The notes under the pieces were generated by a model. That model had not been told where the DNA came from, did not search any database, and was given only the letters and a program-made list of their open reading frames with translations. DNA of 58,509 nt from Pseudomonas cyclaminis. Its GTDB lineage: Bacteria > Pseudomonadota > Gammaproteobacteria > Pseudomonadales > Pseudomonadaceae. The stretch is from positions 1 to 58,509 of the forward strand of contig NZ_JADDUM010000040.1 of NCBI RefSeq assembly GCF_015163715.1, in the 5' to 3' direction. Made by a program: the position numbers and the translations under genes. Position 1 is the stretch's first letter; every line of letters starts with the position of its first letter. Shown here in pieces: positions 28,187 to 36,763 of this stretch.

Positions 28187-29314
28187 TTACTGAGGGGAAA
28201 CTTCGGTTTTTGGTTTGCCGAAGTGCCATTCGTAGACCACGAATTTGAAGTCCTTCAGGTCACCCTTGGCGTCGAAACTCAGTTCGCCGGTTGGGGTCTT
28301 GAAGGTGCCTGCGTGGATGGCCGCAGCCACTTTGGCGGTGTCTTCGCTCTTCGCGGCAGCGATACCACCGGCGATCACTTCAACAGCCGAGTAGGCCGGG
28401 AACACGAACGGACCGGTTGGGTCCTGCTTGTTCTTGGTGAACTCTTCAACGATGGCCTTGTTGGCCGGATCGGTGTCGAAAGACTTCGGCAGGGTCACCA
28501 GCAGACCTTCGGAAGCGTTCTGGGCGATTTGCGAGATGGAGTCGTTGCCGACGCCTTCAGGGCCCATGAACTTGGCGTTCACGCCTTTTTCCTTGGCTTG
28601 GCGCAGGATCAGGCCCAGCTCAGGGTGGTAGCCACCGTAGTAGACGAAGTCGACGTTGGCTTGCTTGAGCTTCTGGATCAGGGAGCCGAAGTCCTTGTCG
28701 CCAGCGTTGATGCCTTCGAAGAGGGCAACTTTCACGCCTTTCTTCTCGAGAGTCTGTTTAACGGCGGTGGCGATGCCTTCACCGTATTGCTGCTTGTCGT
28801 GGATGACAGCAACGACTTTGGGCTTCACGTGGTCGGCAATGTAGTTGCCGGCCGCTGGGCCCTGGGCGCTGTCCAGGCCGATGGTGCGGAACACCAGCTT
28901 ATAGCCACGGGAAGTGATTTCCGGGCTGGTGGCCGCCGGGGTGATCATGATCACGCCTTCGTCTTCATAGATGTCGGACGCTGGCTGAGTGGAGCTGGAG
29001 CAGAGGTGACCGACCACGAACTTGACGCCGTCGTTGACCACTTTGTTGGCAACGGCCACGGCTTGTTTAGGGTCGCAAGCGTCGTCGTATTCCTTGGCTT
29101 CAAGCATTTTGCCGTCGACGCCGCCTTTGGCGTTGATGTCGGCGATTGCCTGCTTGGCACCCATGAATTGCATGTCGCCGTATTGCGTTACAGGACCAGT
29201 CTTCGGACCGGCGATGCCGATCTTGATGGTGTCAGCTGCGAACGAATGGCCGGCAACCCCAGCCAGGACCATAGCGGCAAACAGTTTGGAAATCTGCTTA
29301 GTAGCCTTATTCAT
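28187..29314 (-). CDS. livK: Periplasmic branched-chain amino acid binding protein (LivK/BraC-like)
   Basis: 375 aa: a Sec signal (MNKATKQISKLFAAMVLAGVAGHSFA-A) and a mature type I periplasmic binding fold beginning DTIKIGIAGPKTGPVTQYGD. Two Cys in YDDACDPKQAVAVANK and VGHLCSSSTQ correspond to the disulfide of LivJ/LivK/BraC. It captures Leu, Ile, Val and possibly Ala/Thr for LivHMGF encoded just downstream. Confidence 0.93.
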   Translation of the reverse strand: MNKATKQISKLFAAMVLAGVAGHSFAADTIKIGIAGPKTGPVTQYGDMQFMGAKQAIADINAKGGVDGKMLEAKEYDDACDPKQAVAVANKVVNDGVKFVVGHLCSSSTQPASDIYEDEGVIMITPAATSPEITSRGYKLVFRTIGLDSAQGPAAGNYIADHVKPKVVAVIHDKQQYGEGIATAVKQTLEKKGVKVALFEGINAGDKDFGSLIQKLKQANVDFVYYGGYHPELGLILRQAKEKGVNAKFMGPEGVGNDSISQIAQNASEGLLVTLPKSFDTDPANKAIVEEFTKNKQDPTGPFVFPAYSAVEVIAGGIAAAKSEDTAKVAAAIHAGTFKTPTGELSFDAKGDLKDFKFVVYEWHFGKPKTEVSPQ

Positions 29315-29416
29315 AGTGCTCCACTCTTACTGTTGTATTTTTTATAGTTCTAGCGGCCTTGTGAGCTGCAGAACCGGATCAGATATCTCGGATATCCCCC
29401 CGGCCGTGCCCTGGCA

Positions 29417-29432
29417 ACTGTACCGGTACAGT
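29417..29432. promoter_or_regulatory. Perfect 16-bp palindrome, candidate operator
   Basis: ACTGTACCGGTACAGT reads identically on both strands. It lies about 100 bp upstream of livK and about 225 bp upstream of the divergent DUF2288 gene. A dimeric repressor or activator site is likely, but I cannot name the regulator. The rest of this 341-bp gap (29315-29655) shows an AT-rich stretch near livK and no further gene. Confidence 0.5.
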
Positions 29433-29655
29433 GTAGAGCGCCGGTTCATCGCTTGAAAAGCTGGCTGCTGGGGGCAAAACCGGGGTGTGTCGCTTTAATG
29501 AAAGAAAAAGACAGAATTGCGGCGGGGTGATGCCAGAGTTTCGGGCAATCCTTGGCTTTCCTGACACTTTCTATCGATGACTCATTTGCAACTGGGTTTT
29601 TCTACCTCGGCCGCGACGTTATGATTGCGCCGATTTTTTCCCAAGGTGAATTCCC

Positions 29656-29961
29656 ATGACGCAAGAACCTAGCACCCTCTATGCCAAGCTGCTCGGTGAA
29701 ACCGCCGAAATTTCCTGGAAGGAGCTTGAGCCGTTCTTTGCCAAGGGTGCCCTATTGTGGGTCGACGCCGGTCTGGATTTGATCGAAGCCGCCGAGGGAA
29801 TGGCCGAGGACAACCGTGACAAAGTCGCTGCCTGGCTGGCCTCAGGTAGCCTGGGCGAGGTGTCTGCAACGCGGGCATTGGACCTTGTGGAGCGTGACCC
29901 GGGCTTGTGGGCGGTGGTGGTTTCGCCTTGGATACTGATCCAGGAAAGGGCGCCTCAATAG
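29656..29961 (+). CDS. DUF2288 family protein
   Basis: 101-aa acidic cytosolic protein matching the DUF2288 pattern: LYAKLLGETAEISWKELEPFFAKGALLWVD at the N terminus, DNRDKVAAWLASG in the middle and LWAVVVSPWILIQE at the end. No catalytic motif is visible and function is unknown. Monocistronic, preceded by AAGGTGAATTCCC. Confidence 0.85.
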   Translation: MTQEPSTLYAKLLGETAEISWKELEPFFAKGALLWVDAGLDLIEAAEGMAEDNRDKVAAWLASGSLGEVSATRALDLVERDPGLWAVVVSPWILIQERAPQ

Positions 29962-30217
29962 GCCTAAGCACCAAAACGGTGCGCGTTATCCCGCCGCAAA
30001 AGTGTGTAGCCGAGTAACCGCAGGCGCCGTGATGGCATGTTGCCGTGAAGAAAGGTCACAGCCCAGGGTGACGTGCGCGTCATGGGAACAGTTTTCCCGT
30101 GGGCGAACGGCTGGGAGAATTGTTTCTCGGTGTTAATAAAGGAGGTTGGATGTCAGAACATTCCGTAGGAGACGGTGAATTCCGGTAAAGTTCGCCGCTT
30201 GTTACCCGGAGCTAGTT

Positions 30218-31309
30218 ATGCCGTCAGCGCTGCCCCCTTTAACCAAGCCCTCGCACCAACTGCTTTACCTTATCTACGGTAATCAGGACGTTTATCGGCG
30301 CGAAGCCAAGTTCAGCATCCTCACCGCCTTGTCCCGGCTGAAAGCGGACGAGTCGCTGTGCATCCGGGTCATGACCGATCGCCCCCAGGACTACCTCGGC
30401 TGGCCGGTTGAAACCATCACCCTGGATGAACAGACCCTGACCCAATGGCAGGGTGAAAATGGCTATACCCACCGCCGCAAGGCCTGCGCGATTGCCCATG
30501 GGCTGACGCTGGCGGACAAAACCCTGTTCGTCGACACCGACACCCTGTTCCTCAAATCCCCCCATCGCGTGTTCGAACTGATCGAGCCGGGCCAGTACGT
30601 CATGGATGGCTTCGAGTACGACTGGAGTTACGTCTGCCAGCGTGCGGACTACCTCAAGCTGGGCGAACACCTACGGGCCCATGGCATCTGCGCCGAGAAC
30701 AGCTTCAAGCTCTACAACAGTGGCCTGTGCGGTGTGCGCGCCAGTGATGCGCCGCTGCTCGAAGCGTCCATCCGCCTGATCGACGAGTGGACCCAGCACA
30801 CGTTCGATATCCATACCATCGAGCAAATCGCGATTTCCTTTGCGATGCGCGACCAGAAGGTGCGCGAGGCGCGCAAGTTCGTGCATCACTACTTTGCCGA
30901 CAAGCGCTTCTTCCATGCCATGCAGGCGCACTTCTTCACCCTGCACGGTGAGGTATTCGGCCCTGAGCTGGTAGCGCGTTGCCTGGATGTGCCGCAGGTC
31001 AAGCCCGTGCCGTCGCCCTGGCAGCGGCTGCGTATCAAATGGAAGCTGCGCAATCAGCGCAAACACGTCAAAAAGGTCGGCCGCGATCTGCTCTACGGCA
31101 GTTCGGCGCCTGAGCATCCGTACTACGACGTGTGCCGACATGGCTGGTGGGAATCGGCATCGCGGGAGATTCGTGGCTGGAATGAGGCCGAGCAGAAGCG
31201 GTTTTTCGGTGCGAAAGACGCCGGCTGGCCGAAGCATATCCCCCGGCCTGCCAAGCGCGCTGACGAAAAGACCATCCTCGCGTTCCTGCGCCAACGCATG
31301 ACGCACTGA
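30218..31309 (+). CDS. Glycosyltransferase-like protein with DxD motif
   Basis: 363 aa, cytosolic. The N-terminal half resembles a GT-A nucleotide-sugar domain: LLYLIYGNQDVYRREAKFSILTAL, then KTLFVDTDTLFL with a DxD motif at Asp106-Asp108 and a downstream FKLYNSGLCGVRAS segment like GT8-type enzymes. The C-terminal about 110 residues are basic (KWKLRNQRKHVKKVGRDLLYG) and may contact a membrane or polyanion. Substrate unknown. No other polysaccharide genes are adjacent, so its role is open. Confidence 0.6.
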   Translation: MPSALPPLTKPSHQLLYLIYGNQDVYRREAKFSILTALSRLKADESLCIRVMTDRPQDYLGWPVETITLDEQTLTQWQGENGYTHRRKACAIAHGLTLADKTLFVDTDTLFLKSPHRVFELIEPGQYVMDGFEYDWSYVCQRADYLKLGEHLRAHGICAENSFKLYNSGLCGVRASDAPLLEASIRLIDEWTQHTFDIHTIEQIAISFAMRDQKVREARKFVHHYFADKRFFHAMQAHFFTLHGEVFGPELVARCLDVPQVKPVPSPWQRLRIKWKLRNQRKHVKKVGRDLLYGSSAPEHPYYDVCRHGWWESASREIRGWNEAEQKRFFGAKDAGWPKHIPRPAKRADEKTILAFLRQRMTH

Positions 31310-31312
31310 GGC

Positions 31313-31340
31313 TGCGACGGCGCCACGCGGCGCCGTCGCA
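31313..31340. terminator. Strong GC hairpin between convergent genes
   Basis: TGCGACGGCGCC, loop ACGC, GGCGCCGTCGCA: a perfect 12-bp stem between the glycosyltransferase-like gene (+) and the tubulin-like gene (-). There is no T run on either side, so termination would be weak or Rho-assisted. It may mainly protect 3' ends. Confidence 0.6.
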
Positions 31341-31345
31341 CAGTG

Positions 31346-33541
31346 CTAGGCGGTTTTGCCGGTGTGGTTATTCAACGAAATAACCTTGGTCTTGCCGATA
31401 CGGTGACGGTAGATCTCGCGCAGGTACTTGATCGCTTTCTTCACGCAGTCCCGTGACAGACGAATGTCATTGATCGACACGAACTTGTCTTTGTCGTTGA
31501 TCAACTCGCGGTACTTCTTCTCATACATCGGCTTGATCGCGTACCAGTTGGTGTCGAGGATCTTCGCCGGGTTTTCAAACTCGTTGAGCAACTCGTCGAT
31601 CCGGTCTTCGTCGAAGTCCTCGTGGATGATGAAGTCCAGCATCGAGTTGTCCAGGGTGTCGTCGAAGCGGTAAGGGTTGCGTGCGAAGCAGCGTTTGATA
31701 AAGGCCACGATCAGCGTCAGGAAGTCATCCGACAGGCACGGGCTCTTGGCGATCAAGGTGGTCAGCGACAGGTTGGCCGAAGCGCCGATCACCAGGGCAT
31801 AACGCTTGAGGGTGGTGTTGGGGAACAGGCTGTTGAGGTGAGTCTTGAGCCGGTTCAGGTCCATGTAGGACAGCTTGTAGTCCTTGGGCAGCGAGACAAT
31901 GGACACCACCGACGAGCAGTTCTTGAAGAAGTGCAGGTCGTGCAGCGCCGCCGCGTCATAGCCGGAGTTCTTGTACTGCTCCAGGGACGCCTTGTAGCGC
32001 TTGGACTCGATCGGCAACAGGCTGATGCCTTCGATGGCCTGGGTGACCTTGTTGAAGTGCGGCAGGTCGATGGAGCGGAAGAACAGGTCGTCGATGTTCA
32101 GGCGTTGCGGCTCTTTTTCGAAGACTTTGAACTTGTCATTCGATGGCACCGGGGTTTCCGGCACCACAGACTCGGCGTAGGCAATCGCCACCGGGCCGGC
32201 CAGGCTCATGAACAGGTCGTTGGCGTCCAGGCGGATAGTCTCCCCAATGTCGATCCCGGCGCGACGGAAGTAGTTCTGGTCGTAGTCGGTGGTCACGGCC
32301 TGGGCAGTGAGGATGTTGAAGATCTGCTGGGAGATGTACTGGTTGGCGTGTTTTTCCATGGCATTGACGTCAATGTTCTGGATGTTGCCGTCATCGCTTT
32401 CTTCGGCGTAACGCATGATGTCGTTGGAGATCAGCATCATCGCGTTCCACGGGCGGATACGCCCCTTCACGCTGGCTTCGCTGCTGTCCTCGTTGTCGAA
32501 GTTGTACGAGAAGTCCCATTCTTCCGACAGGTATTTACACAGAAGCCGTCCGGCATTGATGTGCAGCGCTTCGGACATTTCGCTGCGGTGATCGGAAATA
32601 TTCGGCAGCACGCAAATGCCGCTGGTGAAGATCGGCTCGAAGACGAAAGCGTGGCCACTCTTGCTGTCGTGCTCGTCGGCGGGCTTGGTGTCGAACGTCT
32701 TGTTCATGTACGAGTGCTGCTGGGCCAGGCCGAATTCCGAGGCCATGCCCGAGCCGGTACCGCCACCGGCGCTGAAGATCGAAAAATACAGGCGCGACTG
32801 GTTGGCCTTGATACCGCAGGAGTCGATCAGGTACGAGTGGATCATTTTCCAGTCAGGGCTGGAAAAACGCTGGGTATCTTTATTGAGGATGATCTTGGCC
32901 AGGTACTGGCCGAGGATCGGCGCATTACCGGCGCCGCCGGCATGGACTTCCGACAGGTCCATGATTTTCATCTTGCTGTAATCGCGCAGGAAGCCGCTTT
33001 TTTCGCTCTTGCGCGAGAAGCGGATCCGTCCGGCAATGTCCTTGTCCAGGTCGCCGAGCATCACCAGCGGTTCCACCAGGAACACCGGCTTGCTGGTCTT
33101 GCCGCCCCCCAGGCGCAGGTTATTGCGGATCCACTGGGTGGGGCTGTAACCCTTGTCCAGAGGGCTCTTTTTAAATTGAAGCTTGTCTTCGTTGCTGAAT
33201 TCGTTCAGGTAGAACTTGCGCGCGTTGTACACCAATTCCGCCACGTCCAGCGCAATGTTCGAACCGCAGCGCCCCAAGCCGATCAGGCACACCGACGGGA
33301 ATTCCTGCTCGCTGCGCTGCTCGCCGTCGATTTCCAGCTGAGGCGGGCGCGGGAACACCATGTCGCGCAGGCCATCGAGGTTATCGAGGATGCGATCGGT
33401 ATTGGTCTCGGTGAAGTACAGGTATTGCTGGGTGGACAACGGGCGGGCGCTGCTCGATGACTTTGAACCTGAGGGTTTTTCCGCAGGAGCTGTGGGCAAC
33501 ACGTCGGATACCACGGTGGCAGAGTTATTTTTAGAAGTCAT
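31346..33541 (-). CDS. Tubulin/FtsZ-superfamily GTPase-like protein (Tubulin_2 type)
   Basis: 731 aa from ATG at 33541 (MTSKNNSATVV). A longer in-frame start at 33733 adds a low-quality 64-residue leader and is not preferred. The N-terminal 40 residues are Ser/Pro-rich and disordered. The GTPase core has a T1-like loop VCLIGLGRCGSN (84-95), HAGGAGNAPILG (200-211) in the T3 region, and the tubulin signature AGGGTGSG (258-265). The remaining about 460 residues hold a large extension without a recognised domain. It is encoded alone, away from dcw or plasmid genes, so division (FtsZ) and plasmid segregation (TubZ) are unlikely. The cellular role is unknown. Confidence 0.8.
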   Translation of the reverse strand: MTSKNNSATVVSDVLPTAPAEKPSGSKSSSSARPLSTQQYLYFTETNTDRILDNLDGLRDMVFPRPPQLEIDGEQRSEQEFPSVCLIGLGRCGSNIALDVAELVYNARKFYLNEFSNEDKLQFKKSPLDKGYSPTQWIRNNLRLGGGKTSKPVFLVEPLVMLGDLDKDIAGRIRFSRKSEKSGFLRDYSKMKIMDLSEVHAGGAGNAPILGQYLAKIILNKDTQRFSSPDWKMIHSYLIDSCGIKANQSRLYFSIFSAGGGTGSGMASEFGLAQQHSYMNKTFDTKPADEHDSKSGHAFVFEPIFTSGICVLPNISDHRSEMSEALHINAGRLLCKYLSEEWDFSYNFDNEDSSEASVKGRIRPWNAMMLISNDIMRYAEESDDGNIQNIDVNAMEKHANQYISQQIFNILTAQAVTTDYDQNYFRRAGIDIGETIRLDANDLFMSLAGPVAIAYAESVVPETPVPSNDKFKVFEKEPQRLNIDDLFFRSIDLPHFNKVTQAIEGISLLPIESKRYKASLEQYKNSGYDAAALHDLHFFKNCSSVVSIVSLPKDYKLSYMDLNRLKTHLNSLFPNTTLKRYALVIGASANLSLTTLIAKSPCLSDDFLTLIVAFIKRCFARNPYRFDDTLDNSMLDFIIHEDFDEDRIDELLNEFENPAKILDTNWYAIKPMYEKKYRELINDKDKFVSINDIRLSRDCVKKAIKYLREIYRHRIGKTKVISLNNHTGKTA

Positions 33542-33743
33542 GGTGCGCCATGTGCCTGGGCGGATGGCTGAAAGAATAAAACGGCCATCACGGAGTGGGA
33601 GTTCGCGACTTTGCAGTGCGTCCTTGTCCGGGATGATCGGGTTTGACCCTGTGTGTTCAGGACAAACCTGGCCGGACTCTGATGAATCGGCCGTTTGTCG
33701 GGAATCTTGAGGTAAATGATGGCGAAATGCCAAAGATTCGGCG

Positions 33744-36008
33744 TCAGCGAATTGGCCTGACGATGGAGGGCGGGCCTGAGCGCGCCGGGGAAGGTTCTTT
33801 CGACGGGCTGGTGTCCTTGGCCGCCGTGCCGCTGAACGCAGCGAGCGGGTTGCGCATATCGATACCCTGCATCACGCCGATAATGTCATTGGCGGGCACC
33901 GCCGGGCTCAGCAAGTAGCCCTGGACGTAATCACAGCCGTGCTTGAGCAGCAAGTCGAACTGGGCCTGGGTTTCCACACCTTCTGTCACCACCTGCAAGT
34001 GCAGGGTATGGGCCATGCCGATGATCGCCTGGACGATCTCGATATCGGCGGTCGACTTGGGAATGTCCTGGATAAACGAACGATCGATTTTCAGCGTGTT
34101 GAGCGGCAGGCGCTTAAGGTAGGCGAGGGAAGAGTAGCCGGTGCCGAAGTCGTCGATGGACAGCGACACACCCAGCGCCCGTATTTGCCGCAACAGCGCC
34201 AGGGTGCTGCTGATGTTGCCCATCAGCGCATTTTCAGTCACCTCCAGTTCCAGGCGGTTGGCGCCGATTCCGCTGAAGCGCAGGGCATCTTCGATCTCAT
34301 CGGCCAGTTCGTCGCGGGCCAGGTTCAGGGCCGAGCAATTCACGGTCATAGTCAGGTCGGTATAGCCTCGGTCGCAGAGCAGCCTCAAGTCGTGGCAGGC
34401 CTGGCGCAGTACCCAGTGGTCGAGGTCGGCGATCAGCCCGTTGCTTTCGGCAATCGCGATAAACCGGTCCGGGGCCAGCAGACCATGTTGAGGATGTTGC
34501 CAGCGCACCAAGGCTTCCAGGCGCGTGACCTTGCCCAGTTTCATGTCAAAGATCGGTTGGTAGAACAGCACCAGTTGGTTCTGGGTGCGTAGGGCGCTGC
34601 GCAGTTCTTCTTCCAATTGCAGTTCGAGGAAGGCCCTGGTTTTCAGGTTGGAGCTGAAGAAGTTCAAACTGTTACGTCCCGTGTCTTTGGACTGGTATAG
34701 CGCCAGGTCGGCGGTCTTCAGCAGTTCTTCGCAGGTCGCACCGTCATCGGGAAACAGGCTGATACCGATGCTGGTGGTCATTACCATGCGGCGGCCGGCC
34801 AGTTCGATGGGCTCCTTCATTTTCTGCATGATGCGCTGGGCCAGGTGCCGCGCTTCGTCGCGGTGGTGGACGCTGATCAGGATGCAGAACTCATCGCCGC
34901 CAAACCGGGCGACCACGTCTGCATGGCTGCGCACCGAGCCTTTGATATGGCTGGCGAGTACGGTGAGCAATTGATCGCCGGCGTCATGGCCGAGGCTGTC
35001 GTTGATGCGCTTGAAGTGGTCGATATCCAGGAAGATCACCGCCATCATGCCGTTTGAGGCGGTCTTTTCGGCGATTTTTTCCGCAAAGATCTGATTGAAA
35101 CCCCGGCGATTGAGCAGGCTGGTCAGGGCATCGTAATGGGCCACCTGTTGCAGGGAGGCGCGTGCCTGGTCCAGTTCGCTGAGCAGCGCGTTGACCCGTC
35201 GCAGGTCGCGTTCCTTGTGTTGCAGCTTCTTGTCCGCCAGGGCCGCACTGATGCTGCTGCCGATGACCAATAGGGTGATCACGGCGACCGACAGACCCAG
35301 TTGGATGGGGTTGTTGTCCTGCGTCAATGAAAGGTCGGCGCCCGTGGGCACGATCAGTTGCATCGCCGCCATGCCGGTAAAATGCATGCTCAGAATGCCC
35401 GCGCCCAGCACCAGGCTGGCGGCGTATTTGAGCAGTTGATGAAAGACCCCGGCGCCGGTGCGCAGGTAGCTGGACAGCAACAACGCCGCCAGACTGGCGC
35501 TCATGGCGATGCCCATCGAAGCAAAGAACAGCCCCGACTCGAAGTACATCTGAGCCTGGGAGCGCATGGCCGACATGCCGACGTAGTGCATCAGGGCGAT
35601 GCCAAACCCCATCCACACCGCCGCCAGCAGGTACTGGTGCAAGCGCACGTTGGTATGACTGAGGGTTTTCATGGCGAACAACGAGGCGATCAGGGCGATC
35701 AGCAGCGACGCGAACGTGGTGATCAGTTCGTAGTGAATGGCAATGGGAGCCTGGAAGGCCAGCATGCTGATGAAGTGGGTGGACCAGATGCCACCCGCCA
35801 GGCATCCGGCACCCAGCCAGCGCCAGTGGCGGCGCGCGGTGGGGTCTTCGACATGGCCCACGCGTTCGGCCATGTCCAGCGTGCCGAACCCCGCCGCACA
35901 GGCGACCAGGTAGGCCAGTAGCACCAGGAAAGGGTTATGACTGCAATTGAGTAATAAGTGCCCGTTCTCTGGAAGGTCGGTAAAGAAGTGCAGACCCAGC
36001 CATTCCAT
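33744..36008 (-). CDS. MHYT-GGDEF-EAL membrane regulator of cyclic-di-GMP
   Basis: 754 aa from ATG at 36008, which has AGGA eight bases upstream; an ATG five codons earlier is possible. The N-terminal about 240 residues are a seven-helix MHYT sensor with repeated motifs (THFISML, LMHYVGMSAM, SMHFTGMAAM), proposed to bind copper and sense O2, CO or NO. A GGDEF domain follows with an intact ARFGGDEFC active site, then an EAL domain with EALVRWQHP, DDFGTGYSSLAYLKRLP and a terminal EGVET. Both catalytic motifs look intact, so either c-di-GMP synthesis or breakdown is possible. Architecture matches Pseudomonas MucR and NbdA; I cannot decide between them. Confidence 0.88.
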   Translation of the reverse strand: MEWLGLHFFTDLPENGHLLLNCSHNPFLVLLAYLVACAAGFGTLDMAERVGHVEDPTARRHWRWLGAGCLAGGIWSTHFISMLAFQAPIAIHYELITTFASLLIALIASLFAMKTLSHTNVRLHQYLLAAVWMGFGIALMHYVGMSAMRSQAQMYFESGLFFASMGIAMSASLAALLLSSYLRTGAGVFHQLLKYAASLVLGAGILSMHFTGMAAMQLIVPTGADLSLTQDNNPIQLGLSVAVITLLVIGSSISAALADKKLQHKERDLRRVNALLSELDQARASLQQVAHYDALTSLLNRRGFNQIFAEKIAEKTASNGMMAVIFLDIDHFKRINDSLGHDAGDQLLTVLASHIKGSVRSHADVVARFGGDEFCILISVHHRDEARHLAQRIMQKMKEPIELAGRRMVMTTSIGISLFPDDGATCEELLKTADLALYQSKDTGRNSLNFFSSNLKTRAFLELQLEEELRSALRTQNQLVLFYQPIFDMKLGKVTRLEALVRWQHPQHGLLAPDRFIAIAESNGLIADLDHWVLRQACHDLRLLCDRGYTDLTMTVNCSALNLARDELADEIEDALRFSGIGANRLELEVTENALMGNISSTLALLRQIRALGVSLSIDDFGTGYSSLAYLKRLPLNTLKIDRSFIQDIPKSTADIEIVQAIIGMAHTLHLQVVTEGVETQAQFDLLLKHGCDYVQGYLLSPAVPANDIIGVMQGIDMRNPLAAFSGTAAKDTSPSKEPSPARSGPPSIVRPIR

Positions 36009-36146
36009 AGCATGTCCTGTCATAGCGTCACGTCACAGCCTACGGCAGTGACCTATGAGGTCGAGTATAGAAGCCTCGAAGGATTTGCCAGGGATAATGG
36101 CACTTTGCTCTCAATGATTTTGGCATGCCACCCATAGCGATTAATG

Positions 36147-36521
36147 CTAAGCGCTGATGGGCAGCTCCAATTCGAATGGCGCTTGCAACGGCGGCAGGCC
36201 AAATGCGGCGCGGGCTGCATCGCAATCGACGTTCTGCTCGCCCTGGCTCCACGAGGCATCGAATTCTCGGCAAGGGCTGGAGCGTTGCTCATAAATTGAG
36301 CAACTGGTGCCTTTGCCGACTTCGCCTTCAAGGCTGCAGCAGCGCGCGGGCTTCTGGTCGGTGCCGATCATCGCGACGCGCGTCGGGTTGATCTGTACCA
36401 CCAGGTCATCGGGCACTGTGCCACCCGACGAGGCGCACTCACCCCAGAAGAAAGACACACGGAAGTATGAACAGCAGGCACCGCAACTCAGACACGGACT
36501 GGCTTCGGACATGGGCGTCAT
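36147..36521 (-). CDS. YkgJ family cysteine cluster protein
   Basis: 124-aa cytosolic protein with the CxxCxxCC cluster SCLSCGACCSYFRVSFFWGE near the N terminus and further Cys in RCCSLEG, TSCSIYEQRSSPCREF. These residues form a predicted zinc or iron-sulfur site (YkgJ, formerly UPF0153). An alternative ATG three codons in (36512) is equally plausible because neither has a clear ribosome site. Function unknown. Confidence 0.85.
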   Translation of the reverse strand: MTPMSEASPCLSCGACCSYFRVSFFWGECASSGGTVPDDLVVQINPTRVAMIGTDQKPARCCSLEGEVGKGTSCSIYEQRSSPCREFDASWSQGEQNVDCDAARAAFGLPPLQAPFELELPISA

Positions 36522-36763
36522 CGATAAGAAAAGTAAGAAGGGGTGCTACGGGAAGGCTCGCCATTCTATCCGTGCCATGGCCATTGGGAAGAGGGGGGCG
36601 CACTTATATTTTTGTAGGTGAAGTCCCGTAGCGCCGGGTGAAATCATGCCCTATCAGCTTTACGAATCATTACAGACAACCTGGGCTCGCCTGACTATGT
36701 TGCAGGTACCGGGCAGGATGCATCGGGCATCGCAGCTCTCATAACAATAAAAGAGACGGACCC

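Noticed and set aside
31622..33460. 612-codon open frame antisense to the tubulin-like gene
   Set aside because: Val/Gln/His-rich shadow translation with no start signal. The minus strand carries the tubulin signature.
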